A stretch of 64,000 nucleotides of DNA from G963665085 sp963665085. GTDB taxonomy: Bacteria; Bacteroidota; Bacteroidia; Bacteroidales; JAAAOM01. Shown one piece after another: positions 45,696 to 55,304 of this stretch (within the stretch, counting starts at the first letter, position 1; each line of letters starts with the position of its first letter). The stretch is taken from the NCBI GenBank assembly GCA_963665085.2, contig CAXXXS010000001.1, positions 3,658,001-3,722,000 on the forward strand, written 5' to 3'. Both the position numbers and the translations under genes were made by a program. The notes under the pieces were generated by a model. It was not told where the DNA came from and searched no databases. It was given only the letters and a program-made list of their open reading frames with translations.

Positions 45696-47771
45696 ATGAA
45701 AAATTTAATATCTGTCTGTTTAATTTTTTTGTTTTTTTCATGTAATCAACAAAATGAAGTAAATTCAAATGTAGAATTAGCACAAAAAGTAAATGTGTTT
45801 CTAGGTACATCGGGAGATCATGGTCAGATGTCACCTGCAGCTTCTTATCCATTTAGTATGATGAGTATTGGTCCTCAAACCAATCCTCATATTCATGCCG
45901 GATACGAATATTATGCAAAAGATTTTGATGGGTTTACTCATACACGTCTTGAAGGTGTAGGCTGTGTTGGAAGTGGTGGGAATATATTAATTAAACCGAT
46001 TTTAGATTCAGACAAGGAAACAAAACTTGTTAAAAAAACAGAAAAGGCTGAACCAGGTTTTTATAGTGTTGCTTTTGAGAATGGAATTAATGTATCAATG
46101 GCTGTAAAACATAATTTCGGGATGGAACAATATCACTTCCCAAATGAAAATTCCGGCTTATATGTGGATCTTGCCTATGCATTTGCAGGTAGGTTTGTTG
46201 CAGAAGAACATATTATAAAAGAAAATACAATTTCTGGTTGGGTAGATACAAAAACTACATGTAGTGCCGGAATTTATCGTATTTACTATGCATTACAATT
46301 TCAGGATATCAATTCAATTAAAGAAATTGATACACATCAATATCTTATTACTGGAAAAACAAACGCTATTGATGTTAAAATAGGGTTTTCATCAGTCAAT
46401 GAGAATTATGCAAGTGAAAGAATTGAAGAAATTTCTTTTAATGATTTAAAAGAAGAAAGTTCTGAAGCATGGAATAAATTGTTAAGTAAGATAAAGGTAA
46501 AGGGGGAGCAAGATCGCGAAGCGCTTTTCTACTCATTACTTTATCGTGGACTGCATTCTCCATATTTGATATCAGAAGAAGATGGTATGTTTATGTCCAC
46601 AAATGGGAGTATTCAAAAATCAGATTTTAATGTTTATAATGGCTGGGCAATTTGGGATAATTATAGAGAACAACTACCAATGTTGTCTTTGTTCTATTCT
46701 GAGAAATATGGAAATATCTCAAAATCAATAGCCAATTTATACAAGTATGGGAAAAATAACTGGGCCACAAATCACGAACCTTCGCTTACAGTAAGGACAG
46801 AACATGCTTTAGTTGTTTTACTTGATTCTTATAACAAAGGATATGATATCAATTTTGAGGAAATTAAAGATTCACTTATAAAAGAGGCGGATAATCTAGA
46901 CTATAGTGCACCCGATAAAGCGTTGGAATCTTCTTATGATAACTGGGCTATGGCTGAGATATTAAAAATTATGGGAGATACAGAATTATGCAAAGTGTAT
47001 GAATCTAGAGCATTGGAATATAAAAAATACTGGGAAAAAGATTTTAAAGATCTTGAAAGAAATGATGTTGATAGGATGCAGGCTCGCGGACTTTATCAGG
47101 GAACCATATGGCAGTATAGATGGTTTGTCCCTTTTGATGTTCAGGGATTAAAAAAAATAGCTGGAGGAGAAGAAGCATTTGTTTCCCAATTGGATCAATT
47201 TTTTGAAGGTTATTATTATAATCATGCAAACCAGCCAGATTTGCAAGTGCCTGGTATGTACAATGCAACAAAAGAACCATGGAAGTCACAAAAACTCTAT
47301 CGAAGTATATTGCTTGATACAGTCGTACAAACTTATTTTAACGATAACAGTAAAGGGATTGATCCCTATATTGGCAGAATTTATAAGAATCAACCCAAGG
47401 CGTATCTTCGAACAATGGATGATGATGCGGGCACAATGTCTTCCTGGTTTGTAATGAGGAGTATAGGCCTGTCTCCTGCTAACATCGGTAACCCAGTGTA
47501 TTACCTTACCGCGCCAGTTTTTGAGGAGATAAACATTGATTTGGAAAATGGAAAATCATTTCATATTAAAGTCAGAAATTACAATAAAGATAATTTTTAT
47601 ATCCAATCTGTAATATTAAACGGGGAACCACTGGAACGGAACTGGTTAACTCAGCAAGAAATCATTAACGGAGGTGAGCTTATTATTGAGACAACATTGG
47701 AACCGAATAAGGAATGGGGTATTAAAGATCAATGGATTTCTTCATTTAAAGAAAGTTGTGGGGAAAACTAA
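45696..47771 (+). CDS. GH92 alpha-mannosidase-family lipoprotein
   Basis: 691 residues from the ATG at 45696, chosen because it begins with a lipoprotein signal (CLIFLFFSC, Cys16); the longer frame from 45606 adds 30 residues with no signal. GH92 landmarks are clear: VNVFLGTSGDHGQMSPAASYPF near the start, FDGFTHTRLEGVGC, and DDDAGTMSSWFVMRSIGLSP...PVYYLTAPVFEEI at the end. The family is calcium-dependent and cleaves alpha-linked mannose from N-glycans or yeast mannan. It follows the lipoprotein trio after a terminator, so it is a separate unit. Confidence 0.93.
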   Translation: MKNLISVCLIFLFFSCNQQNEVNSNVELAQKVNVFLGTSGDHGQMSPAASYPFSMMSIGPQTNPHIHAGYEYYAKDFDGFTHTRLEGVGCVGSGGNILIKPILDSDKETKLVKKTEKAEPGFYSVAFENGINVSMAVKHNFGMEQYHFPNENSGLYVDLAYAFAGRFVAEEHIIKENTISGWVDTKTTCSAGIYRIYYALQFQDINSIKEIDTHQYLITGKTNAIDVKIGFSSVNENYASERIEEISFNDLKEESSEAWNKLLSKIKVKGEQDREALFYSLLYRGLHSPYLISEEDGMFMSTNGSIQKSDFNVYNGWAIWDNYREQLPMLSLFYSEKYGNISKSIANLYKYGKNNWATNHEPSLTVRTEHALVVLLDSYNKGYDINFEEIKDSLIKEADNLDYSAPDKALESSYDNWAMAEILKIMGDTELCKVYESRALEYKKYWEKDFKDLERNDVDRMQARGLYQGTIWQYRWFVPFDVQGLKKIAGGEEAFVSQLDQFFEGYYYNHANQPDLQVPGMYNATKEPWKSQKLYRSILLDTVVQTYFNDNSKGIDPYIGRIYKNQPKAYLRTMDDDAGTMSSWFVMRSIGLSPANIGNPVYYLTAPVFEEINIDLENGKSFHIKVRNYNKDNFYIQSVILNGEPLERNWLTQQEIINGGELIIETTLEPNKEWGIKDQWISSFKESCGEN

Positions 47772-47996
47772 TACTTTTTTAGAATGAAAATAATAATATA
47801 AGCGGGGCTTCTTCTGCTTTATAATATAATTTTCTGATAGAAACGTTGATATGTTCCCCTGTGAAATAGTATTAAATGTATATGCGGAGAGATATCATCT
47901 AAGATGTTTTGTTAAATAATACCTAATAAACATTTGTTACTTAATTAAAGTTAAGACATATCTTTAATAGTTATTTGTAAAAAAAATGATGGATTA

Positions 47997-50930
47997 ATGC
48001 GATTTATTCCTAAAAAAACCATTTTAATCGGACTAATTATAATAATTGTTTCCCTGAAATCATTTTCCCAGGATTATTATAATATAAATTATGATAGTAA
48101 TAATGGTTTACCGTGTTCTGAGATCTACCATGTTTTTCAAGACTCAAAAGGTTATATATGGTTCTGTACTAATCAGGGAATTAGTAAATATGATGGCTAT
48201 CAATTTACAAATTTTGATATTACAAATAACTTATCTGACAATACCGTTTTTGAGGCATACGAAGATTACAAAGGACGAATATGGTTTACTTCATTAAGCG
48301 ATAAAATATTTTATTATTATAAGAATAAATTTCATGTTTATGCTTTCAATGACACAATAGATAAATATCGGGTTTTATCGGGACGAGATGTTTCAAAAAG
48401 TACTTTTTTTGTTGATTCTGTTGATAATATTTATTATACATGGTATCTTGGAAAACCATTAAAGATTGATAAACAAGGAAATGCAGAATGGGTAGAGTTT
48501 CAGTCCGATAAAGGTGTTGTCCTAAAAATAAATGAGAATGGAACAATTTTGCATAATTATACAAAACCGGATGCAACTCCATGTATCCATGATATAAATG
48601 ATAACTTCATTAAATTAGACATCCCACAGGATTTTTATACTTCTTTGTTTTCTCATGCTGTAGCAACAGAAAATTATTTAGTTATATCAAGCTTTAGCAG
48701 CATTATCGTTATTAATAGAAAAGATGGGACATTTAAAAAATATGAATTTGAAAATAACATTATTTGGTTATCCTTAGATTGTAATAATGTTTTATGGATT
48801 GGAATGTATCACACTGGAGTAAAAGGTTTTAAGAATATGAACCTGGATACCCCATCATTTCATTTAATGAAAACTTATTCCGTATCTTCTATCTGTAGGG
48901 ATACAGAAGGTGGATGTTGGGTTACCACACTAAACAATGGTGCTTTTTACTTTCCTTCTTTACAAGTTATGACCTTTACAAAAGGTGTTGAGATGAAAGC
49001 TAAATCAATTAGTACTATTTGTAGGTATAATAATGAAATTTGGTTTGCCGGAAACTCTCCATACATTTACCGTTTTAGTAATAAACTTGAAGAAAAACCT
49101 TTACTGGTTGGCGTTTCAGAAGAAATTAGCAAAATATCATGGTTCGACAATAAATTATTCATTTCTGCTGTTGTGCCGAGAACAGAAATAATTGTGTTTG
49201 ACTCTGGAAAGAGAATTAAAGATAGGTTTAGTTTCTTTTTCTATAAAGCAAGAAAATCATTTGATGAAAACATAATATTTTCTAACTCAGATTATTATTA
49301 TGAATACAGAAAGGGGCTTTACAAAAAATATTTCTTTTCAGATAGCATAATTGCTAAAAATGTATACGATTTTTATGAGGATAATGATGGGGCAAAATGG
49401 TATGCAACAGAGAGGGGGTTGATGTTAGAAAAGAACAAGCGTTTCTATGAAATGGCTGATAGTAATGCATTGTTTAAAAATAGAATAACATGTATTGAAA
49501 AAGAAGGGGGAAATTTGTGGCTTGGAACAAAAGGGGCGGGATTAATAGTCAAATCAGAAATATCAATTAAAAATTATACAACAAAAGATGGTTTGCCTTC
49601 TAATTCAATTAATGATATAATAATTAAAAATGATACAATATGGTTGGCAACAAATAAGGGGCTGGCAAGATTTGTAAATAAGCCATCAGTGTCGTCAACA
49701 GAAGTTTGGTCTACGGCAAATGGATTAACTAATAATGAAGTAAATGAGATAGAATTATTAAATGACACCGTATATGTAGCAACTCAAAATGGCATGTGTT
49801 ATTTTCCACAATCTATGAGCGGAATAAATAAGTCTCCTCCACGAGTTTTTATAACTAAAATAGAAATTAATAATAAAGATACATCTCTCTTAGAACAGTA
49901 TTTTCTTACTTACAAACAAAATAATATAAACTTTTCATTTATAGGAATTAATTATAAGCAGAATAAAAGTATTATTTATAGATATCGACTTGAGGGGATA
50001 GATACGAAATGGAATCAAACAGAACAAATAGAAGCGAGATATTCTGCCTTACCTCCTGGAAATTATACATTTCAAGTAGAAGCCATAAATAGCTCTGGTG
50101 TTATTAGTAATAATGATGTAAATGTTACTATTAATATCCGATCGCCTTATTGGCAGACTGCCTGGTTTTCTATTCTTACTACTTTTATAATTTTAGCATT
50201 AATTTTTTTTATTGCATTTAGAATTTTAAAAAATAAAATACGAGTATATAAAAAGCAAAATTTTCTTAAGCAAGAGCTGAATAAATTCAGGCAGAAAGCA
50301 TTAAGTGCGCAGATGAACCCCCATTTTTTGTATAATTCCATTAACTCAGCCCAATATTTCATTTTAAACAATCATCCGGATATTGCCAGCGACTATTTAT
50401 CAAGTTTGGGAAAATTAATGCGAATTGTATTAAATAATTCTGTGCATGAACTAATACCGTTAGACGAAGAATTAAATGCCCTATACCTGTATATAGAGAT
50501 GGAGCAAAAGAGATTTGATAATAGTTTTGGATTCAATAAAACTATCGATTGTGGACTTAACCTAAACAAAATTAAAGTTCCACCACTTATACTTCAGCCT
50601 TATGTGGAAAATGCCATACATCATGGTTTACGACCAGCTAAGGGAGACCGGCTACTTTTTTTAGCTATTAAAAACATAGGTAATCTTATTATAATTGAAA
50701 TTGAAGATAATGGAGTAGGAAGATATCAAGCAAATAACTTAAAATTAATTGCTAATAATCAAGAGAAACATATATCCTTTGGTACAGAAATAACAAAACG
50801 TAGATTACAAATATTGGAGGAGATACACTCAAAAAAAGTAAATGTAGAAATACAAGATTTAAATGATGTTACATATAATTCAAATGGAACAAGGGTTATT
50901 GTAACTATAAAACAAGACACTGAACTATGA
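47997..50930 (+). CDS. Propeller-sensor histidine kinase (LytS type)
   Basis: 977 residues. A signal-like N-terminus leads into a periplasmic sensor of two-component regulator propeller repeats (YHVFQDSKGYIWFCTNQGISKYDG and many more), a Y_Y_Y domain (RYRLEGIDTKW ... LPPGNYTFQVEA), a membrane helix at about 720-742 and a LytS-type kinase core with His776 in QMNPHFLYNSINS, followed by an ATPase domain with YVENAIHHGLRP and EDNGVGR. It is the classic Bacteroidota sensor without a receiver. The regulator gene overlaps it by ATGA (50927-50930). Confidence 0.95.
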   Translation: MRFIPKKTILIGLIIIIVSLKSFSQDYYNINYDSNNGLPCSEIYHVFQDSKGYIWFCTNQGISKYDGYQFTNFDITNNLSDNTVFEAYEDYKGRIWFTSLSDKIFYYYKNKFHVYAFNDTIDKYRVLSGRDVSKSTFFVDSVDNIYYTWYLGKPLKIDKQGNAEWVEFQSDKGVVLKINENGTILHNYTKPDATPCIHDINDNFIKLDIPQDFYTSLFSHAVATENYLVISSFSSIIVINRKDGTFKKYEFENNIIWLSLDCNNVLWIGMYHTGVKGFKNMNLDTPSFHLMKTYSVSSICRDTEGGCWVTTLNNGAFYFPSLQVMTFTKGVEMKAKSISTICRYNNEIWFAGNSPYIYRFSNKLEEKPLLVGVSEEISKISWFDNKLFISAVVPRTEIIVFDSGKRIKDRFSFFFYKARKSFDENIIFSNSDYYYEYRKGLYKKYFFSDSIIAKNVYDFYEDNDGAKWYATERGLMLEKNKRFYEMADSNALFKNRITCIEKEGGNLWLGTKGAGLIVKSEISIKNYTTKDGLPSNSINDIIIKNDTIWLATNKGLARFVNKPSVSSTEVWSTANGLTNNEVNEIELLNDTVYVATQNGMCYFPQSMSGINKSPPRVFITKIEINNKDTSLLEQYFLTYKQNNINFSFIGINYKQNKSIIYRYRLEGIDTKWNQTEQIEARYSALPPGNYTFQVEAINSSGVISNNDVNVTINIRSPYWQTAWFSILTTFIILALIFFIAFRILKNKIRVYKKQNFLKQELNKFRQKALSAQMNPHFLYNSINSAQYFILNNHPDIASDYLSSLGKLMRIVLNNSVHELIPLDEELNALYLYIEMEQKRFDNSFGFNKTIDCGLNLNKIKVPPLILQPYVENAIHHGLRPAKGDRLLFLAIKNIGNLIIIEIEDNGVGRYQANNLKLIANNQEKHISFGTEITKRRLQILEEIHSKKVNVEIQDLNDVTYNSNGTRVIVTIKQDTEL

Positions 50931-51685
50931 AACTTAAAGCAATAATAATTGATGATGAAATAAAGGTGGCAAAAACATTAAAAAACATTATTGAAAATAA
51001 TGTTCAAGATGTTGATGTTGTAACAATAATTAACGAACCAACAAAAACTCCGGAACTTATCTGTCAATACCAACCCGATATTGTATTTATTGATATTGAA
51101 ATGCCCGGTATGAATGGATTTGAAGTGCTCGATTGTGTGACCGATATTAATTTTGAAATAGTTTTTGTTACAGCATACGATCAATACGCAATTGATGCAA
51201 TAAAAAGAAATGCCTTAGATTATATATTGAAACCTATACAAATTAAGGAGGTTGTTCAGTCGATAGCAAAAGTGAGAGATAAAATAACATTGGGTAAGAA
51301 CAAACTAATTAGTGAGCAGATTACACTCATTCAACAAGAATTTCAAAAGAAGAATATTGTTAAAATACCAACTCTTGCTGGAATTGATTTTGTTGAAACA
51401 GAAAAAATTATTTATATAAAAGCCTCTGGTACTTATAGTGAAGTTTTCTGTGTTGATAATAGCCTGTTAATAATGATTAGAAGCATTACTGAGGTTATGC
51501 AAATTCTCAATAATTCAACATTTTTTCGTTCGCATAGATCATATATTATTAATATTACTCATATTAAGCGTTATATCAATTCTAATGGAGGGACTATCAT
51601 AATGTCAAATGGAAAAGAAATTCCCCTTTCGCGTAGGAAAAAGGATGAATTCAATGAATTGATAAACAACGTTTATTCTAAATAG
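50927..51685 (+). CDS. LytTR response regulator
   Basis: 252 residues: a receiver with phospho-acceptor Asp56 in IVFIDIEMPG, and a LytTR DNA-binding domain from about residue 145 (IPTLAGIDFVETEKIIYIKASGTYSEVF ... FFRSHRSYIINITHIK). LytTR proteins bind two 9-bp direct repeats about 21 bp apart. Such repeats occur at 51779-51808, right after this gene, and upstream of the secreted-protein gene at 55305, so these are likely targets. Confidence 0.95.
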   Translation: MKLKAIIIDDEIKVAKTLKNIIENNVQDVDVVTIINEPTKTPELICQYQPDIVFIDIEMPGMNGFEVLDCVTDINFEIVFVTAYDQYAIDAIKRNALDYILKPIQIKEVVQSIAKVRDKITLGKNKLISEQITLIQQEFQKKNIVKIPTLAGIDFVETEKIIYIKASGTYSEVFCVDNSLLIMIRSITEVMQILNNSTFFRSHRSYIINITHIKRYINSNGGTIIMSNGKEIPLSRRKKDEFNELINNVYSK

Positions 51686-51747
51686 AAATAAAAGAATAAT
51701 ATAAGCATTTAGAACTACTTTTAGTATCAAAATTAATTATACATTAG

Positions 51748-51756
51748 TCCGTTGAG
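51748..51756 (+). promoter_or_regulatory. Possible third LytTR half-site
   Basis: TCCGTTGAG matches the LytTR 9-bp pattern at all positions and lies 31 bases (three helical turns) before the first repeat of the element at 51779. Alone it is weak. Confidence 0.35.
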
Positions 51757-51766
51757 TGGTTTTTTA

Positions 51767-51828
51767 TTGGAAAACCTTACCGCTAATTTAACAAATAACA
51801 CCACTGATTTATCTATTCTTTCCATTCG
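51767..51828 (+). promoter_or_regulatory. LytTR-type regulatory element upstream of the MBOAT gene
   Basis: A 62-bp element with 53 of 62 positions identical to 55159-55220. Inside it are ACCGCTAAT (51779-51787) and ACCACTGAT (51800-51808), two 9-bp direct repeats exactly 21 bp apart. This is the spacing of AgrA/LytTR targets, and each fits the usual 9-bp pattern in about eight positions. It follows the LytTR regulator gene, suggesting control of the MBOAT unit by that regulator. Confidence 0.65.
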
Positions 51829-51862
51829 TTTCAAAGCCTAAGCGACAGTTTTTTTGAATACG

Positions 51863-51870
51863 TAAGTTTG
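51863..51870 (+). promoter_or_regulatory. Candidate -7 box of the MBOAT gene
   Basis: TAAGTTTG fits TAnnTTTG and lies 31 bases before the ATG at 51901 and 55 bases after the second LytTR repeat. There is no TTTG at the -33 position, as expected for an activator-dependent promoter. Confidence 0.5.
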
Positions 51871-51900
51871 AAATAATTGAATAACATTTTTAATATAGTT

Positions 51901-53334
51901 ATGATTTTTAATTCAATAGAATTTGGGATATTTTTCACAATAGTATTTGTTTTTTACTGGATGTTTTTTTATGAGAATAATACAGTAAGAAATATTTATC
52001 TTATTATTGTCAGTTACATTTTTTATGGTTGGTGGGATTGGAGATTTCTGTCTTTGATTGTAATAAGTTCTTTAGCAGATTATATAATAGGAGGGAAAAT
52101 ATTTGAAGAAGAAAAGCAAAATAAGCGGAAATTGTTACTTATTATAAGTTTGTGTATTAATCTTGGATTTTTGTGTTTTTTTAAATATTATAATTTTTTT
52201 ATTGACAGCTTAATTAAATCCTTTTCTATATTCGGACAAAAACCTCAAATTTCAACTCTTAACATAATACTTCCCGTCGGTATTAGTTTTTACACTTTCC
52301 AGACACTAAGTTATACTTTAGACATATACAAAAAGAACCTAAAACCCACAAAAAATATTTTTGCATTTTTTGCATTTGTAAGTTTTTTTCCGCAACTAGT
52401 AGCAGGACCTATTGAAAGGGCAAAACATTTATTACCTCAATTTAATGAAGGAAAAAAACTAAACTATGAAAATATAAGAAGCGGACTTTTATTAATGGCA
52501 TGGGGCTTTTTTAAAAAGATTGTAATTGCCGACAGATTAGCACGTTTTATTGATGCAGCATATTTAGATCTGAACAATGCAACAGGGCTAATTGCAGTTT
52601 ATGCTGTTATTTTCTTTGCTTTTCAATTGTATATTGACTTCTCAGCATATTCAGATATTGCAATTGGCGGTGCCCGTATGTTAGGATTTAACCTTACGAA
52701 AAATTTTAATCATCCATATTTATCGTCGTCTTTTTCTGATTTTTGGAAAAGATGGCACATTAGTTTAAGTTCTTGGTTTCAAGATTATTTTTATATTCCA
52801 TTAGGGGGAAACAGGAAAGGAAAATGGAAAACAAAAATAAATATTATGATTGTTTTCCTGTTTAGCGGATTGTGGCATGGGGCTTCATGGAATTTTGTTG
52901 TATGGGGAGCTATAAATGGGGGCTTTTTAATTTTTTTGGAAGGTGTTATTGTCAAAATAAATAAGTACGATAAAAGACACCTTATTTCAAGTATTTTGGT
53001 GACTTCATTGTGGGCATTGTCTCTTGTGTTTTTTCGTTCAGAAACACTAGGTGATTCATTGTCTATGTTTTCAAAATTAGGATTTTCGAATATTGAATCA
53101 ATATACAATTTTGGATTATGTGAAGCTGAATTTAAGTTTACATTATTTCTTCTAGCTTTTCTAATGGCCATTGAAATTTTACAAGAGCGTAAAGAAAATT
53201 TATATAATTGGTTTATTTCAAAACCAGTAATTATTAGATGGTCTTTGTATATGATTATTGTATTAGCAATAATTATGTTAGGTTCCTACGGTGTGGGATT
53301 AAATGACAGTCAATTTATTTATTTTCAGTTTTAA
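51901..53334 (+). CDS. MBOAT-family membrane O-acyltransferase (AlgI-like)
   Basis: 477 residues from the ATG at 51901; a TTG at 51877 would add eight residues and overlap the candidate -7 region. About 11 membrane helices. The family signature is clear: FWKRWHISLSSWFQDYFYIPLGGN and the catalytic His in LFSGLWHGASWNF. AlgI-type proteins transfer acetyl groups across the membrane to a periplasmic partner that modifies an exopolysaccharide. The partner is the next gene, 11 bases downstream. Confidence 0.93.
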   Translation: MIFNSIEFGIFFTIVFVFYWMFFYENNTVRNIYLIIVSYIFYGWWDWRFLSLIVISSLADYIIGGKIFEEEKQNKRKLLLIISLCINLGFLCFFKYYNFFIDSLIKSFSIFGQKPQISTLNIILPVGISFYTFQTLSYTLDIYKKNLKPTKNIFAFFAFVSFFPQLVAGPIERAKHLLPQFNEGKKLNYENIRSGLLLMAWGFFKKIVIADRLARFIDAAYLDLNNATGLIAVYAVIFFAFQLYIDFSAYSDIAIGGARMLGFNLTKNFNHPYLSSSFSDFWKRWHISLSSWFQDYFYIPLGGNRKGKWKTKINIMIVFLFSGLWHGASWNFVVWGAINGGFLIFLEGVIVKINKYDKRHLISSILVTSLWALSLVFFRSETLGDSLSMFSKLGFSNIESIYNFGLCEAEFKFTLFLLAFLMAIEILQERKENLYNWFISKPVIIRWSLYMIIVLAIIMLGSYGVGLNDSQFIYFQF

Positions 53335-53345
53335 TCGTTGATATT

Positions 53346-54866
53346 ATGAAAAAGAATATAACAAAGTCAAAATCCGGGAATTATAATAAGGTGAATTTTC
53401 AAACTAATAACAACGTAGGTTCTCAGTGTGATAAAATATTAAATCCACTTCTAAAAATTATTATCAAAATAAGTATTCTGTCAATTATAATAATATTATT
53501 AATAATTTATTCGGATGTGAAAGGGTATTTTAATCCCAATTCTAAGGATAATCATACTTTAACGAAGTGGAATTCATTTTATGAATTGACATCTAAAGGT
53601 AATGATATTGATATAATGTTATTTGGAAATTCTCATTTATATACAGGTATTAATCCTAAAAATTTGAGTTTAGCATTAGGGACAACATCATTTATTTTTG
53701 CATCTCCTGGGACAAATATTGCAGATTCATATTTTTCCCTGAAAGAAGCAGCAAAAAAATGTAAACCTAAATTAGTCGTTGTTGAAACTTATGGTATTAA
53801 TGGATTTAACCCATATAATCTAGATGGAGCAAATTTGTCTGAGCAAATTAAAAGCTTTTCAGCAAGAAAAGATTTTATAGCAAAAATAAAGTCTACGCCT
53901 TTTTTGTTCTCTGTAGAAAACTATTTATATGCATGGTCAACAAGCATTCGTAACCATGATTATATATTTACAAATAGAGAACAGCTAGAGAATAATAAAA
54001 TTCTAATTGAAAGAGGAGATAGAAGTAAGCAAATTAAAAAATTATATTTAGGCAGATATGTCAGATTCACAAAAGGGCTAGAGACTGATATATTGGAGCA
54101 ATACAAAATAAAAGGTGCTCCTGTTAAGGGAGAAGATTTTACATATAGTAAATATGCTGAATATTATGTAAGAAAAATTGTAGAGTTCTGTAATAATCAA
54201 AAGATAGACTTAATGTTTTTAACACTACCAATGTATGAGAAACATATTTCTAATTTTGATATCTGGGACAAAAAACTTTCAGAATTACTTAATGTTTTTC
54301 CAGTTAAGTGGTTAAACATGCAAAAAATGCCAGGATATGAAGGATTTGATAAATATGCCTTTGAAAACACTTATAGTCAAAATCAGCATATGACATATAA
54401 TGGTTCATTACTTGCTACATATAAATTAGCTAATTTTATACGAGATAGCATTTCTGTTGAAATGTCGATGAGAAAAGAAGATGCTAAATGGCATAAACTT
54501 TTTTATGGAGAAGAAGGGTATTTTGAAAACTTTTCCCCTTCAAGTAATGATAAAAACAATATTATTATTTGTAACAATAAGAGTTTACGTAATGTTACTT
54601 TAGAAAATTGTCTCTTACTTGGAATAAACAGTAAAAAAAGCAATAAAATCATTGCTAAAGTAAATAAGAAATATCTTGAAAATCTAGATTATCAAGAAGC
54701 AAAACTTCGTCTACTCTTAAAAATTGAAGTTGAAGGAAAAGAACAAATTATATCAGTAGATTTAATGTATGATATGTTTCATTCTCCAAAAGATGAAGTG
54801 CTTTTTATTGTCTTAGTAAAACCAATAAAAATTAACGAAATAATTGATGGTGCAATTATTATGTAA
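53346..54866 (+). CDS. SGNH-fold acyl-transfer partner of the MBOAT protein
   Basis: 506 residues. One N-terminal membrane anchor (about 36-58) is followed by an SGNH-type catalytic domain: the serine block MLFGNSHLYTGINP, and a C-terminal YSQNQHMTYNGS that supplies the catalytic His (the usual Asp before it is not obvious). This is the arrangement of AlgX/AlgJ- or PatB-like partners of MBOAT proteins that finish O-acylation of a polymer. It overlaps no other function and is tightly linked to the MBOAT gene. Confidence 0.8.
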   Translation: MKKNITKSKSGNYNKVNFQTNNNVGSQCDKILNPLLKIIIKISILSIIIILLIIYSDVKGYFNPNSKDNHTLTKWNSFYELTSKGNDIDIMLFGNSHLYTGINPKNLSLALGTTSFIFASPGTNIADSYFSLKEAAKKCKPKLVVVETYGINGFNPYNLDGANLSEQIKSFSARKDFIAKIKSTPFLFSVENYLYAWSTSIRNHDYIFTNREQLENNKILIERGDRSKQIKKLYLGRYVRFTKGLETDILEQYKIKGAPVKGEDFTYSKYAEYYVRKIVEFCNNQKIDLMFLTLPMYEKHISNFDIWDKKLSELLNVFPVKWLNMQKMPGYEGFDKYAFENTYSQNQHMTYNGSLLATYKLANFIRDSISVEMSMRKEDAKWHKLFYGEEGYFENFSPSSNDKNNIIICNNKSLRNVTLENCLLLGINSKKSNKIIAKVNKKYLENLDYQEAKLRLLLKIEVEGKEQIISVDLMYDMFHSPKDEVLFIVLVKPIKINEIIDGAIIM

Positions 54867-55304
54867 TAAGATTACACGTTTATTTTATTAATGTTTTTGT
54901 TGTCTTTTAGCACATAAAATAATGGTTTCCATACTATTTTCTTGTGGGTTCTTAAAGTAAAATTTTACATTAAGTTATAATTACATGACAAAGACCGTCT
55001 TATATTAATCTAATTTTTACAGCAATAGATATTTTTTAAAAACTCCATTAAAGATTTATTTCGTCTAAACTAACAAGTGTTACAGGTTCAATTATGGTTT
55101 TTATATAATAATTTTAGATATTAAAAAAGTAAGGTATATCGTGTTTTTGAATAAATGATTGAAAAATTTTACCGCTGATTCAAGAAATTACACCACTGAT
55201 TTATTTATTCTTTCCATTCATTTTTTGAGCATAAACAACGGCAATGGTATTGCGTAAATTCAATATTATAAAATATAGGTTTTTAATTTAATTGTCATTT
55301 TTTT
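54867..55304. other. Intergenic region, 438 bases
   Basis: Non-coding. It contains the LytTR-type element at 55159-55220, collinear with the one upstream of the MBOAT gene. The rest is AT-rich without other recognised features. Confidence 0.5.
55159..55220 (+). promoter_or_regulatory. LytTR-type regulatory element upstream of the first GLUG gene
   Basis: The second copy of the 62-bp element. Its two repeats are ACCGCTGAT (55171-55179) and ACCACTGAT (55192-55200), again 21 bp apart. The distance from the repeats to the candidate -7 region (TAAATTCA at 55255) is the same as in the MBOAT copy, 63 bases from the second repeat. Both copies lie 70-85 bases from the start codon. Confidence 0.65.
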
